Positions 9,240-18,147 of a stretch of DNA of 64,000 nucleotides are shown here, piece by piece. Where the stretch lies: contig NZ_MDGM01000013.1 in the NCBI RefSeq assembly GCF_002742285.1, forward strand, positions 1 through 64,000. The letters run 5' to 3'. The notes below the pieces were generated by a model. The model ran no database searches and had not been told where the DNA came from. It was given only the letters and a program-made list of their open reading frames with translations. How positions within the stretch are numbered: the first letter of the stretch is position 1; every line of letters starts with the position of its first letter. This DNA comes from Paramylibacter kogurei (lineage in GTDB: Bacteria; Pseudomonadota; Alphaproteobacteria; Rhodobacterales; Rhodobacteraceae). The position numbers were made by a program, and so were the translations under genes.

Positions 9240-9294
9240 TGTCCGCCACCTGTCTCCCGCATGTCCGCCATATGTCCGACGGTTGTCCCACAGG
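9240..9294 (+). repeat. Five 11-bp-phased TGTCY direct repeats
   Basis: In the non-coding gap between the hydrolase and the Lrp-type gene, TGTCC or TGTCT begins at 9240, 9251, 9262, 9273 and 9284, exactly one helical turn (11 bp) apart. The six bases after each core are only partly conserved (GCCACC, CCCGCA, GCCATA, GACGGT, CACAGG). The array ends 90 bp before the Lrp-type start codon and could be an operator for a cooperatively binding regulator. No known consensus is recognised with confidence. Confidence 0.6.
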
Positions 9295-9383
9295 GCTGTT
9301 GGCTTAGATCATTACCCAAATGTGAAATATTCTTGCGCTGAGCGGGTGGATTGGGTTATGGTTTCCAAAACATGGGGGCACAG

Positions 9384-9878
9384 ATGACTGGGCATCGTTT
9401 AGACAATATTGATCGCAAAATAATGGCAGAGCTTCAGGCCGATGGGCGTATGACCAACGTGGAATTGGCCAGCCGTATCGGCATTTCCGCGCCACCCTGT
9501 TTGCGCCGTGTTCGTGCCTTGGAAGAGGCTGGTTTTATCAAAAATTACCACGCCTTTGTTGACGCAAAATCACTGGGATTTGACGTGCAAGTTTTTGCAA
9601 TGGTGGGGTTGAATTCACAGGCCGAACCCGACCTCGCGCTATTCGTGGAAAAATGTCAATCTTGGCCCTTGGTGCGCGAATGTCATATGCTCAATGGCGA
9701 GATTGATTTTATCCTCAAATGCGTGGCACCCGACCTGTCCACATTCCAAACATTCTTGACCGCAGAATTGACGGCCGCACCCAATGTGGCATCGGTGAAA
9801 ACCTCGCTTGTCATTCGCGTGGCAAAGGATACACCAGGGGTTCCGTTTGAATATGTGAAAGAACTCCCCGAGGGGTAA
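9384..9878 (+). CDS. Lrp/AsnC family transcriptional regulator
   Basis: A 164-residue protein of Lrp/AsnC type. The N-terminal helix-turn-helix is clear (LDNIDRKIMAELQADGR, then ASRIGISAPPCLRRVRALE), followed by an RAM effector-binding domain (FAMVGLNSQ, and later DFILKCVAPDLSTF). Such proteins bind amino acids and regulate amino acid metabolism or transport genes. The start at 9384 is chosen over an upstream ATG at 9351 because GGGGGC lies six bases before it and it gives the normal N-terminus MTGHRLDNIDR. The 11-bp-phased repeats upstream could be its autoregulatory site; Lrp-family octamers favour phased sites, but this is inference. Confidence 0.9.
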   Translation: MTGHRLDNIDRKIMAELQADGRMTNVELASRIGISAPPCLRRVRALEEAGFIKNYHAFVDAKSLGFDVQVFAMVGLNSQAEPDLALFVEKCQSWPLVRECHMLNGEIDFILKCVAPDLSTFQTFLTAELTAAPNVASVKTSLVIRVAKDTPGVPFEYVKELPEG

Positions 9879-9959
9879 TCGCCCAAACGTAGTTTCTAAA
9901 AAATACAATAATGACAATAGGATAACGCAACATAACATAGTAAAAGAGAGTATTAAATC

Positions 9960-11063
9960 ATGGCCGCATTTTACGACACCCCCGATGGTAGTTTTCGCTT
10001 TTATGGTGATTTTGTCTATGACGATGACGGCTTGCCAGTGTCAGGAATTTTGACACGGGTCATTGGATATTCTGTCGATGGTGGAAATCGACAATCGGTT
10101 TCACGCATTACCGATATCTCCTTTGATATTGCGGATACGCCGGGAATTACCCAAAACGTACCGTATTTTTATTTATCGCGCACACAAGACGCTTCACTGT
10201 CATTTTTTAACAATGCAGATGAAACAATATACTTGGATCACGCATATACGATTGGCGTTGATACAAGTTTTGATACCGTCGATCGTGCAATCATTAATCG
10301 CGCGATGGACAGCGTGGTGACATTGGAAAATATAGAAAGTTTTACCGGCAACAAACTTCAGGACAGTTTGGTACGGATCCAAAACGGTGTTGATCTGGTT
10401 TCTGTACAAGAATCCGACAATGTGCGGATACATGGCGGGGATATGCGTGAATATGTTTTGGTCTATGACAGCACCGATGTCTATGTATCCACGGGCTTGG
10501 GCGCACAGGGCGAAGGATCATCCAACTTTGCCGTTGTGAGCCTGCGCGGCGTAGATGATTTTCGCGTGAACGGTAGCGGTGATACCGAAAATGTATATTT
10601 GGTAGATTATGAAGATACGGACGCAAATGGCGATCCTGTAACGCGGGCAACCGAAAACGGAGTTGTCTTTACACGCGACGGTGACGACAATATTTGGACC
10701 GAGGGCGAAGGCAACCGTATCTATGGCGGTGATGGCAATGACGATTTTGCCATCAGCGGGGGAACAGACAAACTTTTCGGCGGATCAGGCGACGATCATT
10801 TTCAATTCATTTTAGGCGCCCAAGATTTTTCAACACGCATCAGAGATTTTGACGCAAACGCTGATTATCTTTCGTTCTATTCACCTGGCGGTGGGTTTTA
10901 TAATGCACAGGAAGCCTATGATCTGTTCTTGGAAAATGCGGTGCAACGTGGCGGCGATGTGATCGTGCGCATTGAGGATAATCGTATCGTTCTGCATGAT
11001 ACTTCAATGAATGATATTGATGTCGATAATTTTATTTTTGGAGCGCCGATAGAAGCAGGATAA
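9960..11063 (+). CDS. RTX-like protein with unrecognised N-terminal domain, paralogue 1
   Basis: A 367-residue protein, the first of three tandem paralogues. The N-terminus begins TPDGSFRFYGDFVYDDDG and continues SGILTRVIGYS; I recognise no family for it. The middle is beta-rich with low-complexity Asp/Gly turns. The C-terminal half has two or three RTX-like turns (IYGGDGNDDF and LFGGSGDDHFQF) followed by a closing block (AYDLFLEN, then NRIVLHDTS, then DVDNFIFG) resembling the end of serralysin-type beta-rolls. No signal peptide; secretion by a type I system is likely but no ABC/MFP genes are in the window. It has an AGAGAG ribosome binding site. It is the most divergent of the three. Confidence 0.72.
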   Translation: MAAFYDTPDGSFRFYGDFVYDDDGLPVSGILTRVIGYSVDGGNRQSVSRITDISFDIADTPGITQNVPYFYLSRTQDASLSFFNNADETIYLDHAYTIGVDTSFDTVDRAIINRAMDSVVTLENIESFTGNKLQDSLVRIQNGVDLVSVQESDNVRIHGGDMREYVLVYDSTDVYVSTGLGAQGEGSSNFAVVSLRGVDDFRVNGSGDTENVYLVDYEDTDANGDPVTRATENGVVFTRDGDDNIWTEGEGNRIYGGDGNDDFAISGGTDKLFGGSGDDHFQFILGAQDFSTRIRDFDANADYLSFYSPGGGFYNAQEAYDLFLENAVQRGGDVIVRIEDNRIVLHDTSMNDIDVDNFIFGAPIEAG

Positions 11064-11130
11064 ATCAACGAATACATCCTGCGATTTTCATTTAATTTCA
11101 ATCCTCTCAAAGTCAATTAGGAAATAGAAT

Positions 11131-12231
11131 ATGCCAGATTTTTACGAAACCCCAGATGGTCTGCACCGATATTATGGTGAATTTGTTTATGATGAATTTG
11201 GCGTACCAGTGTCGGGAATGATCACTCGTGTGATTGGATATTCTGAAATCGACGGTATCACTTCGCCTGTGTGGCGTGCGACAAATCTAAGTGTCGAAAT
11301 CGGTGATCATTTAGATGAATTGGAAAACGATCCTCAGTTCTGGCTCGCACAAAACGATGGGGCATCGCTTTCGGTTATTGACTTTAGTGTTTCGCTGTTT
11401 GGCTTTGACCTTGGTGAAACAAGTGATGTGCGTTTCAAATTGGATGGAACGGGTGAGTTTTTGATTGATGGCGGCGTTGGAACCAACATTATTGCAAACG
11501 GTACTGACAGTATTTTTGTTCGGGAATTTAATGATACACGCATTAAACTTGGCGACGGTGATTCATACGTTCAGGCAAGTGATGGTCAGGGTATCCGCAT
11601 ATTGGGTAGTGATGGCCAAGACCAAATTCGGGTGGCGTCCTCCTCTGATGTTTACATTTCGACAGGGTCGGCCACCACAGATGGTGGCTCAACTCCGTTA
11701 AACCAAACAGGCGTGTTTGGTTGTGATGATTTTCGCATTGTTGGCGGAGATGAAATTGATTTCATCTATATAGATGCCGATTACGAATACGTGGACGACG
11801 AGGAAATCCCGACAAACGCAAGCACCAACGGGGTTGTTTTCGGTGGTGATGGCGACGACATGGTCAGCTTGATTGATGGCGATGACATTCGTATTTTTGG
11901 CGGTGATGGTCGCGACCAATTTGTCATCGCTGAGGGCAGTGCAAATATATTTGGTGGCGCAGATGCAGATTATTTTCAGTTCAACATGAATGACAGCAAT
12001 TATTCCGTACACATCAAAGATTTCGATGAAACCGAAGACGTCGTTGTATTTTATGAATCCGATGGCCCCGCCATCAGCGCACAGGCCGCATATGATCTGT
12101 TCATGGAAAATGCATTTGAACGCGGCGCCAATGTTATTACCACCTTTAATGGTAATCAAATCGTGCTGCACGACACATCGCTTGATGATCTGAGCGTTGA
12201 TAATTTCTACGATTCAGGGCCGATTGGTTAA
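11131..12231 (+). CDS. RTX-like protein with unrecognised N-terminal domain, paralogue 2
   Basis: A 366-residue paralogue of the preceding gene, 67 bp downstream and on the same strand. Its first 85 residues are nearly the same as those of the third copy (YETPDGL, FVYDEFG, SGMITRVIGYSEIDGIT, WRATNLSVEIGDHLDELEN). The middle is variable, then come FGGDGDDM, IFGGDGRDQF and IFGGADADYFQF turns and the shared C-terminal block (AQAAYDLFMENAFERGA, LHDTSLDDLSVDNF). A GCDDFRI segment with a single Cys is shared with copy 3, while copy 1 has Val there. AGGAA eight bases upstream is a good ribosome binding site. Function unknown; probably secreted. Confidence 0.72.
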   Translation: MPDFYETPDGLHRYYGEFVYDEFGVPVSGMITRVIGYSEIDGITSPVWRATNLSVEIGDHLDELENDPQFWLAQNDGASLSVIDFSVSLFGFDLGETSDVRFKLDGTGEFLIDGGVGTNIIANGTDSIFVREFNDTRIKLGDGDSYVQASDGQGIRILGSDGQDQIRVASSSDVYISTGSATTDGGSTPLNQTGVFGCDDFRIVGGDEIDFIYIDADYEYVDDEEIPTNASTNGVVFGGDGDDMVSLIDGDDIRIFGGDGRDQFVIAEGSANIFGGADADYFQFNMNDSNYSVHIKDFDETEDVVVFYESDGPAISAQAAYDLFMENAFERGANVITTFNGNQIVLHDTSLDDLSVDNFYDSGPIG

Positions 12232-12265
12232 GGCAAAGCATTCATAAATTCAAAAGGATAAACTG

Positions 12266-13393
12266 TTGATTACATATTACGAAACCCCAGATGGCCTTTA
12301 TCGATATTTTGGCGATTTTACCTATGATGAATTTGGCATGCCGATATCGGGAATGATCACACGGGTGATTGGATATTCTGAAATCGACGGTATCACTGCG
12401 CCTGCGTGGCGTGCAACAAATCTAAGTGTCGAAATCGGCGATCATTTGGATGAATTGGAAAATTATCCCTATCTGTGGCTCGCGCAAAACGAAAATGCAT
12501 CGCTTTCGGTTTACGGTGATTTTAGTGCAGCTGCGCCGTTTGATTTAGGCGATGCAAATGGCGTTCAATTAAGAATGGATGCAGGTGCAGACGGGATAAT
12601 TAATTTTGGTCTTATTGGCGGCGTGAACAGCAATATTTTCATGAACACGCCTTTACATGTTCGGATAGAAGATGTGGCAGAAACACGCATAAAAATTGGC
12701 GAGAATTCTTCTTTCCTTTCCGTCATTGATTCTGAGAGTATCCGCATTCTTGGTGGTGATGGTCGAGATTCGATCGGTGTGAGCTTATCTTCGGATGTTT
12801 ACATCTCCACAGGCGGCGGAGCCTTGCCAGAGCCATTCACCCCTCACAATGAAACAGGCGTAGCTGGTTGTGATGATTTTCGCATTGCTGGTGGCGACGT
12901 AGCGGATTTCATCTATATCAATTCTTATGCTGAATACATCGATGGTGAGCTTGTCGGAATAACAACCAGCAGCAATGGCGTTGTCTATGGTGGCGGTGCC
13001 GATGATACCATATATCTTGAAAATGGCGAAGACGTTCGCATACTTGGCGGCGAGGGGAGCGATGATTTTTTGATCGACGAAGGCACCTGTAATATCTTTG
13101 GTGGTGCAGATGCTGACAGGTTTTTGTTTACACGTGATGCTGGCGATTACGATGTCCGGATAAAGGATTTCAACGTCGATGAGGACTGCGTCGCCTTTGA
13201 TTATGATATCAGCTATGAAACAATTACAGCCCAACAGGCGTTTGATTTATTTATGGAAAACGCGTTTGAGCGTGGCGCAAATGTCGTCACAACAATTGAT
13301 GGCAACCGCATCATTTTGCATGACACATCGCTTGATGATCTGAGCGTCGATAATTTTTGTGATACCTTTATCCCCAGAGGTGTTGACGGTTAA
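12266..13393 (+). CDS. RTX-like protein with unrecognised N-terminal domain, paralogue 3
   Basis: A 375-residue third member of the tandem family, 34 bp after copy 2. It appears to start at TTG (12266), because AAAAGGA lies just upstream and the encoded N-terminus ITYYETPDGLYRYFGDF aligns with copies 1 and 2. The N-terminal domain and C-terminal block are very close to copy 2; the middle (around residues 85-155) is diverged. RTX-like turns VYGGGADDTI, ILGGEGSDDF and IFGGADADRFLF are present. The stop at 13391-13393 is only 9 bp from the end of the convergent decarboxylase gene. Function unknown. Confidence 0.72.
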   Translation: MITYYETPDGLYRYFGDFTYDEFGMPISGMITRVIGYSEIDGITAPAWRATNLSVEIGDHLDELENYPYLWLAQNENASLSVYGDFSAAAPFDLGDANGVQLRMDAGADGIINFGLIGGVNSNIFMNTPLHVRIEDVAETRIKIGENSSFLSVIDSESIRILGGDGRDSIGVSLSSDVYISTGGGALPEPFTPHNETGVAGCDDFRIAGGDVADFIYINSYAEYIDGELVGITTSSNGVVYGGGADDTIYLENGEDVRILGGEGSDDFLIDEGTCNIFGGADADRFLFTRDAGDYDVRIKDFNVDEDCVAFDYDISYETITAQQAFDLFMENAFERGANVVTTIDGNRIILHDTSLDDLSVDNFCDTFIPRGVDG

Positions 13394-13402
13394 ATCTTGG
13401 GA

Positions 13403-14803
13403 TTAACCCCGCGCCAGTTCCACGATCACATCATACGCAAGCATCACATCGTCGCGCGTGCAATCGAATTGCCCCGCTTGGAAACGGATGCAAAATTTGC
13501 CGTCATGTTTGGTTTGGGTCAGATATATCCGCCCGTCATCATTGATGCGTTCCAGCAATGCCGCCGTGGCGGTATCTGCATCGCCACCTGTGGGCGTATA
13601 TTGGAATGTGAACAGGGAAAACCGACAATCGGTTGTGATGGTAAAGTCTGGCTCATTGCGCAATTTATCCGCCAACATTTCCGCCCATTTGATATGGTTG
13701 CGAATACGTGTACGCAACCCGTCCAGCCCATATGCGCGGATCAGGAACCAGATTTTCAATGCACGAAAACGCCGTCCCAACGGCACCGTCCATTCGTTGT
13801 AATTCGTCACCTCATCCGCGCCTTGGGTTTCTAGAAAACTGGGGCGAATGCCCATGGTTTTAAGCTGTGGCGCTGGGTCGGACAGAAACTGAATCGAACA
13901 ATCAAATTGCGCACCCAGCCATTTATGCGGATTGAAAACGATGCTGTCGCAATCATCGACACCCGCCCAGATATGGCGAAGCTCGGGACAAATCATGGCC
14001 GATCCCGCCCATGCAGCATCCAGATGGGTGTATAACCCTTCGGCCTTGGCGATTTTGATCAGCGGGGGCAGGTGATCACAGGCACCAATGGATGTGCCCC
14101 CCGTGCACATGATTAATCCTGCGGGGGTGTAACCCGCCGCGCGATCCGCATCAATTGCATCCTGCAATGCATCGGCGCGCATGGCGTGGTTTTCATCTGT
14201 TGGGATACGCACCAGATTATCCTGACCGATGCCCGCAACCCATGCGGCCTTGTCCACGGATGTGTGCACCTGTTCGGATGTATAAATCCGCAAGCGGGGC
14301 GTGTTTGATAACCCCGTTGTGTTGCCCTGAAAATCGAGTGCGCGTTCGCGCATGGTTAATACGGCGGACAGGGTTGCGGATGATGCGCTGTCTTGGATCA
14401 CGCCCACAAATCCATCCCGCAAGCCAAGCGCTTGGCGCATCCAGTCGACCATAACGGTTTCTACTTCGGTCGCGGCGGGGGATGTTTGCCATAACATGCA
14501 TTGTGCCGCGATCGCATTGGTGAGCTGTTCAGCGATCATTGATGCGGGGGCAGCATTGGCGGGGAAATACGCAAAAAATCGCGGGTGCTGCCAATGGGTT
14601 AAACCATCGGGAACAATCCGTTCAAAATCCGCCATGATCACATCCATATCAGCTGGTGCATCAGGGGGCGATTGGGGCAAGCGTGCGGCGATATCACCAA
14701 CGCTGGTTTGGGCGCGCACGGGTTGATCGGGCAGGGTGGAAAAATAGCGTTCAATCCACGCCGTCGCCCGCGCGGTCCATTTGCCGTAATCCGAATATTT
14801 CAT
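13403..14803 (-). CDS. PLP-dependent group II decarboxylase (aromatic amino acid decarboxylase-like)
   Basis: A 466-residue fold-type I PLP enzyme of the group II decarboxylases (aromatic L-amino acid, tyrosine and related decarboxylases). The PLP-binding motif NPHKWLG places the Schiff-base Lys at about residue 291; HLDAAWAGSA contains the cofactor-binding Asp, and DSASSATLSAVL the upstream phosphate-binding region. The length and N-terminus (around residue 75, HPRFFAYFPANAAPAS) match this family well. The product would be an amine such as tyramine, tryptamine or dopamine; substrate choice cannot be read. The start has AAGGAT upstream. It is likely co-transcribed with the dihaem cytochrome gene 9 bp upstream. 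Confidence 0.85.
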   Translation of the reverse strand: MKYSDYGKWTARATAWIERYFSTLPDQPVRAQTSVGDIAARLPQSPPDAPADMDVIMADFERIVPDGLTHWQHPRFFAYFPANAAPASMIAEQLTNAIAAQCMLWQTSPAATEVETVMVDWMRQALGLRDGFVGVIQDSASSATLSAVLTMRERALDFQGNTTGLSNTPRLRIYTSEQVHTSVDKAAWVAGIGQDNLVRIPTDENHAMRADALQDAIDADRAAGYTPAGLIMCTGGTSIGACDHLPPLIKIAKAEGLYTHLDAAWAGSAMICPELRHIWAGVDDCDSIVFNPHKWLGAQFDCSIQFLSDPAPQLKTMGIRPSFLETQGADEVTNYNEWTVPLGRRFRALKIWFLIRAYGLDGLRTRIRNHIKWAEMLADKLRNEPDFTITTDCRFSLFTFQYTPTGGDADTATAALLERINDDGRIYLTQTKHDGKFCIRFQAGQFDCTRDDVMLAYDVIVELARG

Positions 14804-14812
14804 GAATGATCC

Positions 14813-15730
14813 TTATTGGCGCGGTTGGCTGCGTTCGAGTGCTGGCATCGATTTCAGATACGCCGCAATCGCTGCGCGATCCGTATCGGGCAGTTTCGCC
14901 ATATTTTCAACAACAGATCCCATTGATCCGCCAACCACATCAAATTCGGGTGTGAAACCTGTGGCAAGATATTCGGCGATTTCGCCTGCTGACCATGTGC
15001 CAAGCGCATCATCATGCTGGGTAATATTGGGGATGAACCCTGGGCCATCTGGGTTTGGTGCACCCGACAGCCATTTGGATAACTGTAACCCGCCAATCAA
15101 GTTGCGCGGCGTGTGGCATTCGGCGCAATGTCCCGCACCCTCGACCAAATATTGGCCTCGTGCGATTTCTGCATTGTCGCTAGGTTCCATGACGGCATCT
15201 GATTTGAAAAACAAGAATTTCCACAATCCCAGTCCGCGGCGAATGTTGAATGGAAACCCAACATCATGCGCGGCACTTGGCGTGGCGGATACGGGCAGGG
15301 TTTTCAAAAATTCGTAAAGATCGGCAATGTCTTGGGGTTCCATGCGCACATAGGATGTAAATGGAAACGCGGGATAATAATGTTTGCCATCTGGCGACAC
15401 ACCACGTTGCATCGCATTTGCCAGATCAATCAGTTCCCAATCTCCAATGCCCGCGTTTGGATCAGGTGAAATGTTGGGCGCAATGAACGTGCCAAAATCG
15501 GATGCAAAATGTTGGCCACCTGACAGGATGTTTTTATCATCGCCCTTGGCATCAGGGGCTGCATGGCATGAATTGCAACCACCTGCGGCAAAAACCATTT
15601 CACCGCGTGCCACATCGCCCGACAGGTTTTCAAAATCCGCCGTATCAACATATTGCGGAGCCGACAGGAACCAAGCCGTGATTGCACCAATCAAAGCCAA
15701 GCCAAACAGGATGCGGAAAAGTTTTTTCAT
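14813..15730 (-). CDS. Membrane-anchored dihaem cytochrome c
   Basis: A 305-residue c-type cytochrome with one N-terminal hydrophobic anchor or signal (residues about 5-24) and two haem-binding motifs, CNSCH at 52-56 and CAECH near residue 200. The spacing and the sequences around the motifs resemble cytochrome c subunits that accept electrons from periplasmic alcohol, sugar or aldehyde dehydrogenases. Candidate axial Met ligands are present in the second domain (GGSMGSVVENM). No partner dehydrogenase is adjacent; the following gene is a cytosolic PLP decarboxylase. It acts in the periplasm as an electron carrier. Confidence 0.85.
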   Translation of the reverse strand: MKKLFRILFGLALIGAITAWFLSAPQYVDTADFENLSGDVARGEMVFAAGGCNSCHAAPDAKGDDKNILSGGQHFASDFGTFIAPNISPDPNAGIGDWELIDLANAMQRGVSPDGKHYYPAFPFTSYVRMEPQDIADLYEFLKTLPVSATPSAAHDVGFPFNIRRGLGLWKFLFFKSDAVMEPSDNAEIARGQYLVEGAGHCAECHTPRNLIGGLQLSKWLSGAPNPDGPGFIPNITQHDDALGTWSAGEIAEYLATGFTPEFDVVGGSMGSVVENMAKLPDTDRAAIAAYLKSMPALERSQPRQ

Positions 15731-15788
15731 GATCTTTGTATGGCGCGTATTTCAATACCGATCAAGTGTGAGGATCGTGAAACCCGCG

Positions 15789-16781
15789 CTAGGCCACGCC
15801 CGCAGATAACAATTGCAGCATGGTGATCAAACCAACGGGTTTGCCCCCATCCAATACAAATGCCGTGGAAATTTTGTTTTCTTGCAACACGTATAATGCA
15901 TGTGCGGACAGTTGATCGGACGTGAAACAGATTGACCCGCGTGTCATGATTTCATGCGCTTGCGTTTCCCACATCGCCTGTTTCATCGAACCTTCGGATT
16001 TGGTGGTGATATAGCGGCGAATATCGCCATCGGTGATGATCCCAACCAGCGCACCAGCATCATCAGTTAGCCCAACAACCCCAAATGATTTTTCACTGCT
16101 TTTGCCCAGCACATCAATGATGGGGGCGGATTGATCACATAAGGGAAGCGTATCACGGGTATGCATGATTTCACCCACAGGGGTGAGCACCGCGCCAAGT
16201 TTGCCCCCTGGATGAAATTCGCGAAATGCAGCGGTGGAAAACCCCTTCATTCGTAGCAATGTCACCGCCATCGCATCACCCACGGCCAATTGTACCAAGG
16301 CCGATGTGGTGGGCGCCAAGTTGTGCGGACAAGATTCAGTTACTTTGGGCAGCACAATCGCAATATCGGATTTATCAGCAAGTGTTGAATTTTTTGAGGC
16401 TGTGAGCGCAATCATCGGCACATAATAGCGTTTGGAATATTCCAAAATGTCCGATAGCTCTTGTGTTTCACCCGACCAAGACAGCAACAGCAAAACGTCA
16501 TCACCGTGGATCATGCCCAGATCGCCATGGCTTGCCTCTGCGGGGTGGACAAAATAGGAAGGCGTTCCTGTGGATGCAAATGTCGATGCCAACTTACGCG
16601 CGATTTGCCCGCTTTTGCCCATGCCGGCCACGATCAATCGCCCCTTCATGTTGTAAATCAGATCAAGCGAGGCTGCGATGGATTTCGCAAGAGTGGTATC
16701 ATCCAGCGCGGATTGAAATTGTTCCAATCCGCTGATGTTATTGGTGATGGCGTTGCGAATGTGATTGATTGTATCGGACAT
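15789..16781 (-). CDS. kdsD: Arabinose-5-phosphate isomerase (KdsD/KpsF/GutQ family)
   Basis: A 330-residue SIS-domain sugar isomerase that interconverts ribulose 5-phosphate and arabinose 5-phosphate, the first step of Kdo synthesis for lipopolysaccharide. The SIS domain is visible at about residues 40-190 (VAGMGKSGQIARKLAST; SWSGETQEL; PTTSALVQLAVGDAMA; FHPGGKLG), followed by a pair of CBS domains (from about residue 208) ending in the usual DGKPVGLI-like segment (DGGKPVGLITM). Length and domain order match KdsD/KpsF exactly. It is not obviously in an operon with other Kdo genes. Confidence 0.92.
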   Translation of the reverse strand: MSDTINHIRNAITNNISGLEQFQSALDDTTLAKSIAASLDLIYNMKGRLIVAGMGKSGQIARKLASTFASTGTPSYFVHPAEASHGDLGMIHGDDVLLLLSWSGETQELSDILEYSKRYYVPMIALTASKNSTLADKSDIAIVLPKVTESCPHNLAPTTSALVQLAVGDAMAVTLLRMKGFSTAAFREFHPGGKLGAVLTPVGEIMHTRDTLPLCDQSAPIIDVLGKSSEKSFGVVGLTDDAGALVGIITDGDIRRYITTKSEGSMKQAMWETQAHEIMTRGSICFTSDQLSAHALYVLQENKISTAFVLDGGKPVGLITMLQLLSAGVA

Positions 16782-16841
16782 GGGGGCAATCTTTAATTGG
16801 TTACGCCAATACGCCTAATGATTGCATATAATAATTGCAAA

Positions 16842-17957
16842 TTATTCGCGCAAAAACGGAATGTCACAAACAACCGCTTCGCGCTGAACATTATCCAATG
16901 TCACCAAAACCGTGGTGCCGTTTTCCTGTGCCGCCACATCCAACATGGCAAAGGCCAGATTGCATTTGAAATCAGGGGAATAAACCGCGGTGGTGATAAA
17001 TCCAACCTTTTCCCCATTAATGAAACAATCCACGGGGTTTGACACGGGTTGGGCGGCATCGCCACTGATTTTCAAACCTTTCAGGCGGGCATAGCCCCCT
17101 GCGTCGCGTTGCGCCAATAACGCATCTTTGCCGATAAAATCATGTCCGCTATCAAGCGAAATGAATTTTTCCAAACCTGCGTTGAGCGGGGTATCATCCG
17201 ATGTCATATCGGTACCAAGGCTTAACAACCCGCCCTCGACCCGTTCGATTAAATTGGGGCAACCTGCACGCAAATTATAGGGCGCACCCTTGGCCCAGAT
17301 CGCATCCCACAGATCATTGCCCAATGAAAAATCATCCAGATAAATTTCAAATCCACCCTGTTTAGACCAACCAGATCGCGCGATGTTTAATTTGCGCCCC
17401 ATAAATTCATATTGGGCAAAGCGGAAAAATTTAATATCGCGGATGGATTCACCAAACACATCGGCCATTAAATCCTCTGCCATCGGCCCTTGGATCGCAA
17501 GCGGGGAAACATCGGGCTCGCTCACCTGCACATCCAGCCCCAATCCAGTTGCCAAACCCGCGGCCCAATGGATCAAATCACTGTCAGCGACGGAAAACCA
17601 AAACAAATCATTGGCCAAGCACAATGCAACTGGATCGTTGATAAATTTACCGTCTTTGTTGGTGATGGGCGCGTAATAACACCGTCCCGGTTGTGCATTG
17701 GTCAAATCGCGCGCTGACATCATCACCGCCAATTTGCGTGCATCCGGTCCGTGTAATTGCACCTGTCGTTCGGCGGATACATCCCAAATCTGGGCATATT
17801 GTTTCAGATGCGCGGCGTCCTCTTCCAGCGAATTATAAACCACAGGCAAAAACATGTGGTTGTAAATGGTAAAGGCCGAAACGCCGTTTTCCACCACACG
17901 ATCCATGAATGGTGTCGTGCGCAGGCGGCGTGTTGGAAAAATCGGTGCACCTGTCAT
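16842..17957 (-). CDS. dmdA: DMSP demethylase (DmdA)-family aminomethyltransferase
   Basis: A 371-residue protein of the glycine cleavage T fold. It matches what I recall of DmdA: RLRTTPFMDRV at the start, WDVSAERQVQLHGPDA, PLAIQGP, ARSGWSKQGGFEIY, and RAGCPNLIERVEGGLLS followed by DMT. DmdA transfers a methyl group from dimethylsulfoniopropionate to tetrahydrofolate, giving methylmercaptopropionate. The length fits (about 369). The start at 17957 is preferred: GGAGGGG lies six bases upstream, whereas two earlier in-frame ATGs precede or overlap that site. It is divergent from metY, so the two may share regulation. A DmdA-like paralogue acting on another methylated substrate cannot be excluded. 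Confidence 0.75.
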   Translation of the reverse strand: MTGAPIFPTRRLRTTPFMDRVVENGVSAFTIYNHMFLPVVYNSLEEDAAHLKQYAQIWDVSAERQVQLHGPDARKLAVMMSARDLTNAQPGRCYYAPITNKDGKFINDPVALCLANDLFWFSVADSDLIHWAAGLATGLGLDVQVSEPDVSPLAIQGPMAEDLMADVFGESIRDIKFFRFAQYEFMGRKLNIARSGWSKQGGFEIYLDDFSLGNDLWDAIWAKGAPYNLRAGCPNLIERVEGGLLSLGTDMTSDDTPLNAGLEKFISLDSGHDFIGKDALLAQRDAGGYARLKGLKISGDAAQPVSNPVDCFINGEKVGFITTAVYSPDFKCNLAFAMLDVAAQENGTTVLVTLDNVQREAVVCDIPFLRE

Positions 17958-18076
17958 AATCATCCCCTCCGATAGTTGCAAAATGCGTAGCGGTGAAAAT
18001 TTCCCACCGCAATTAAAATTTGCTTATTTTGAATTCTAAAATCATCTTTTTGGCAATCCGAAATGGTATTCCCCGA

Positions 18077-18105
18077 TTGACACTTCTTTGCGAAAAAAAC
18101 AGGAT
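18077..18105 (+). promoter_or_regulatory. Candidate promoter of the metY operon
   Basis: TTGACA at 18077-18082 is a perfect -35 element; 17 bases later CAGGAT at 18100-18105 is a weak -10 candidate, 42 bp before the metY start codon. A GGGAGG ribosome binding site follows at 18135-18140. This is a single-sequence motif match. Confidence 0.35.
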
Positions 18106-18147
18106 GCGCGCGATTAAGCGGTTCACATCGCAACGGGAGGATATTTC

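Noticed and set aside
17958..18147. SAM riboswitch upstream of metY
   Set aside because: A short GCGGTG/CACCGC stem is present, but none of the conserved SAM-II or SAM-I core sequences could be recognised.
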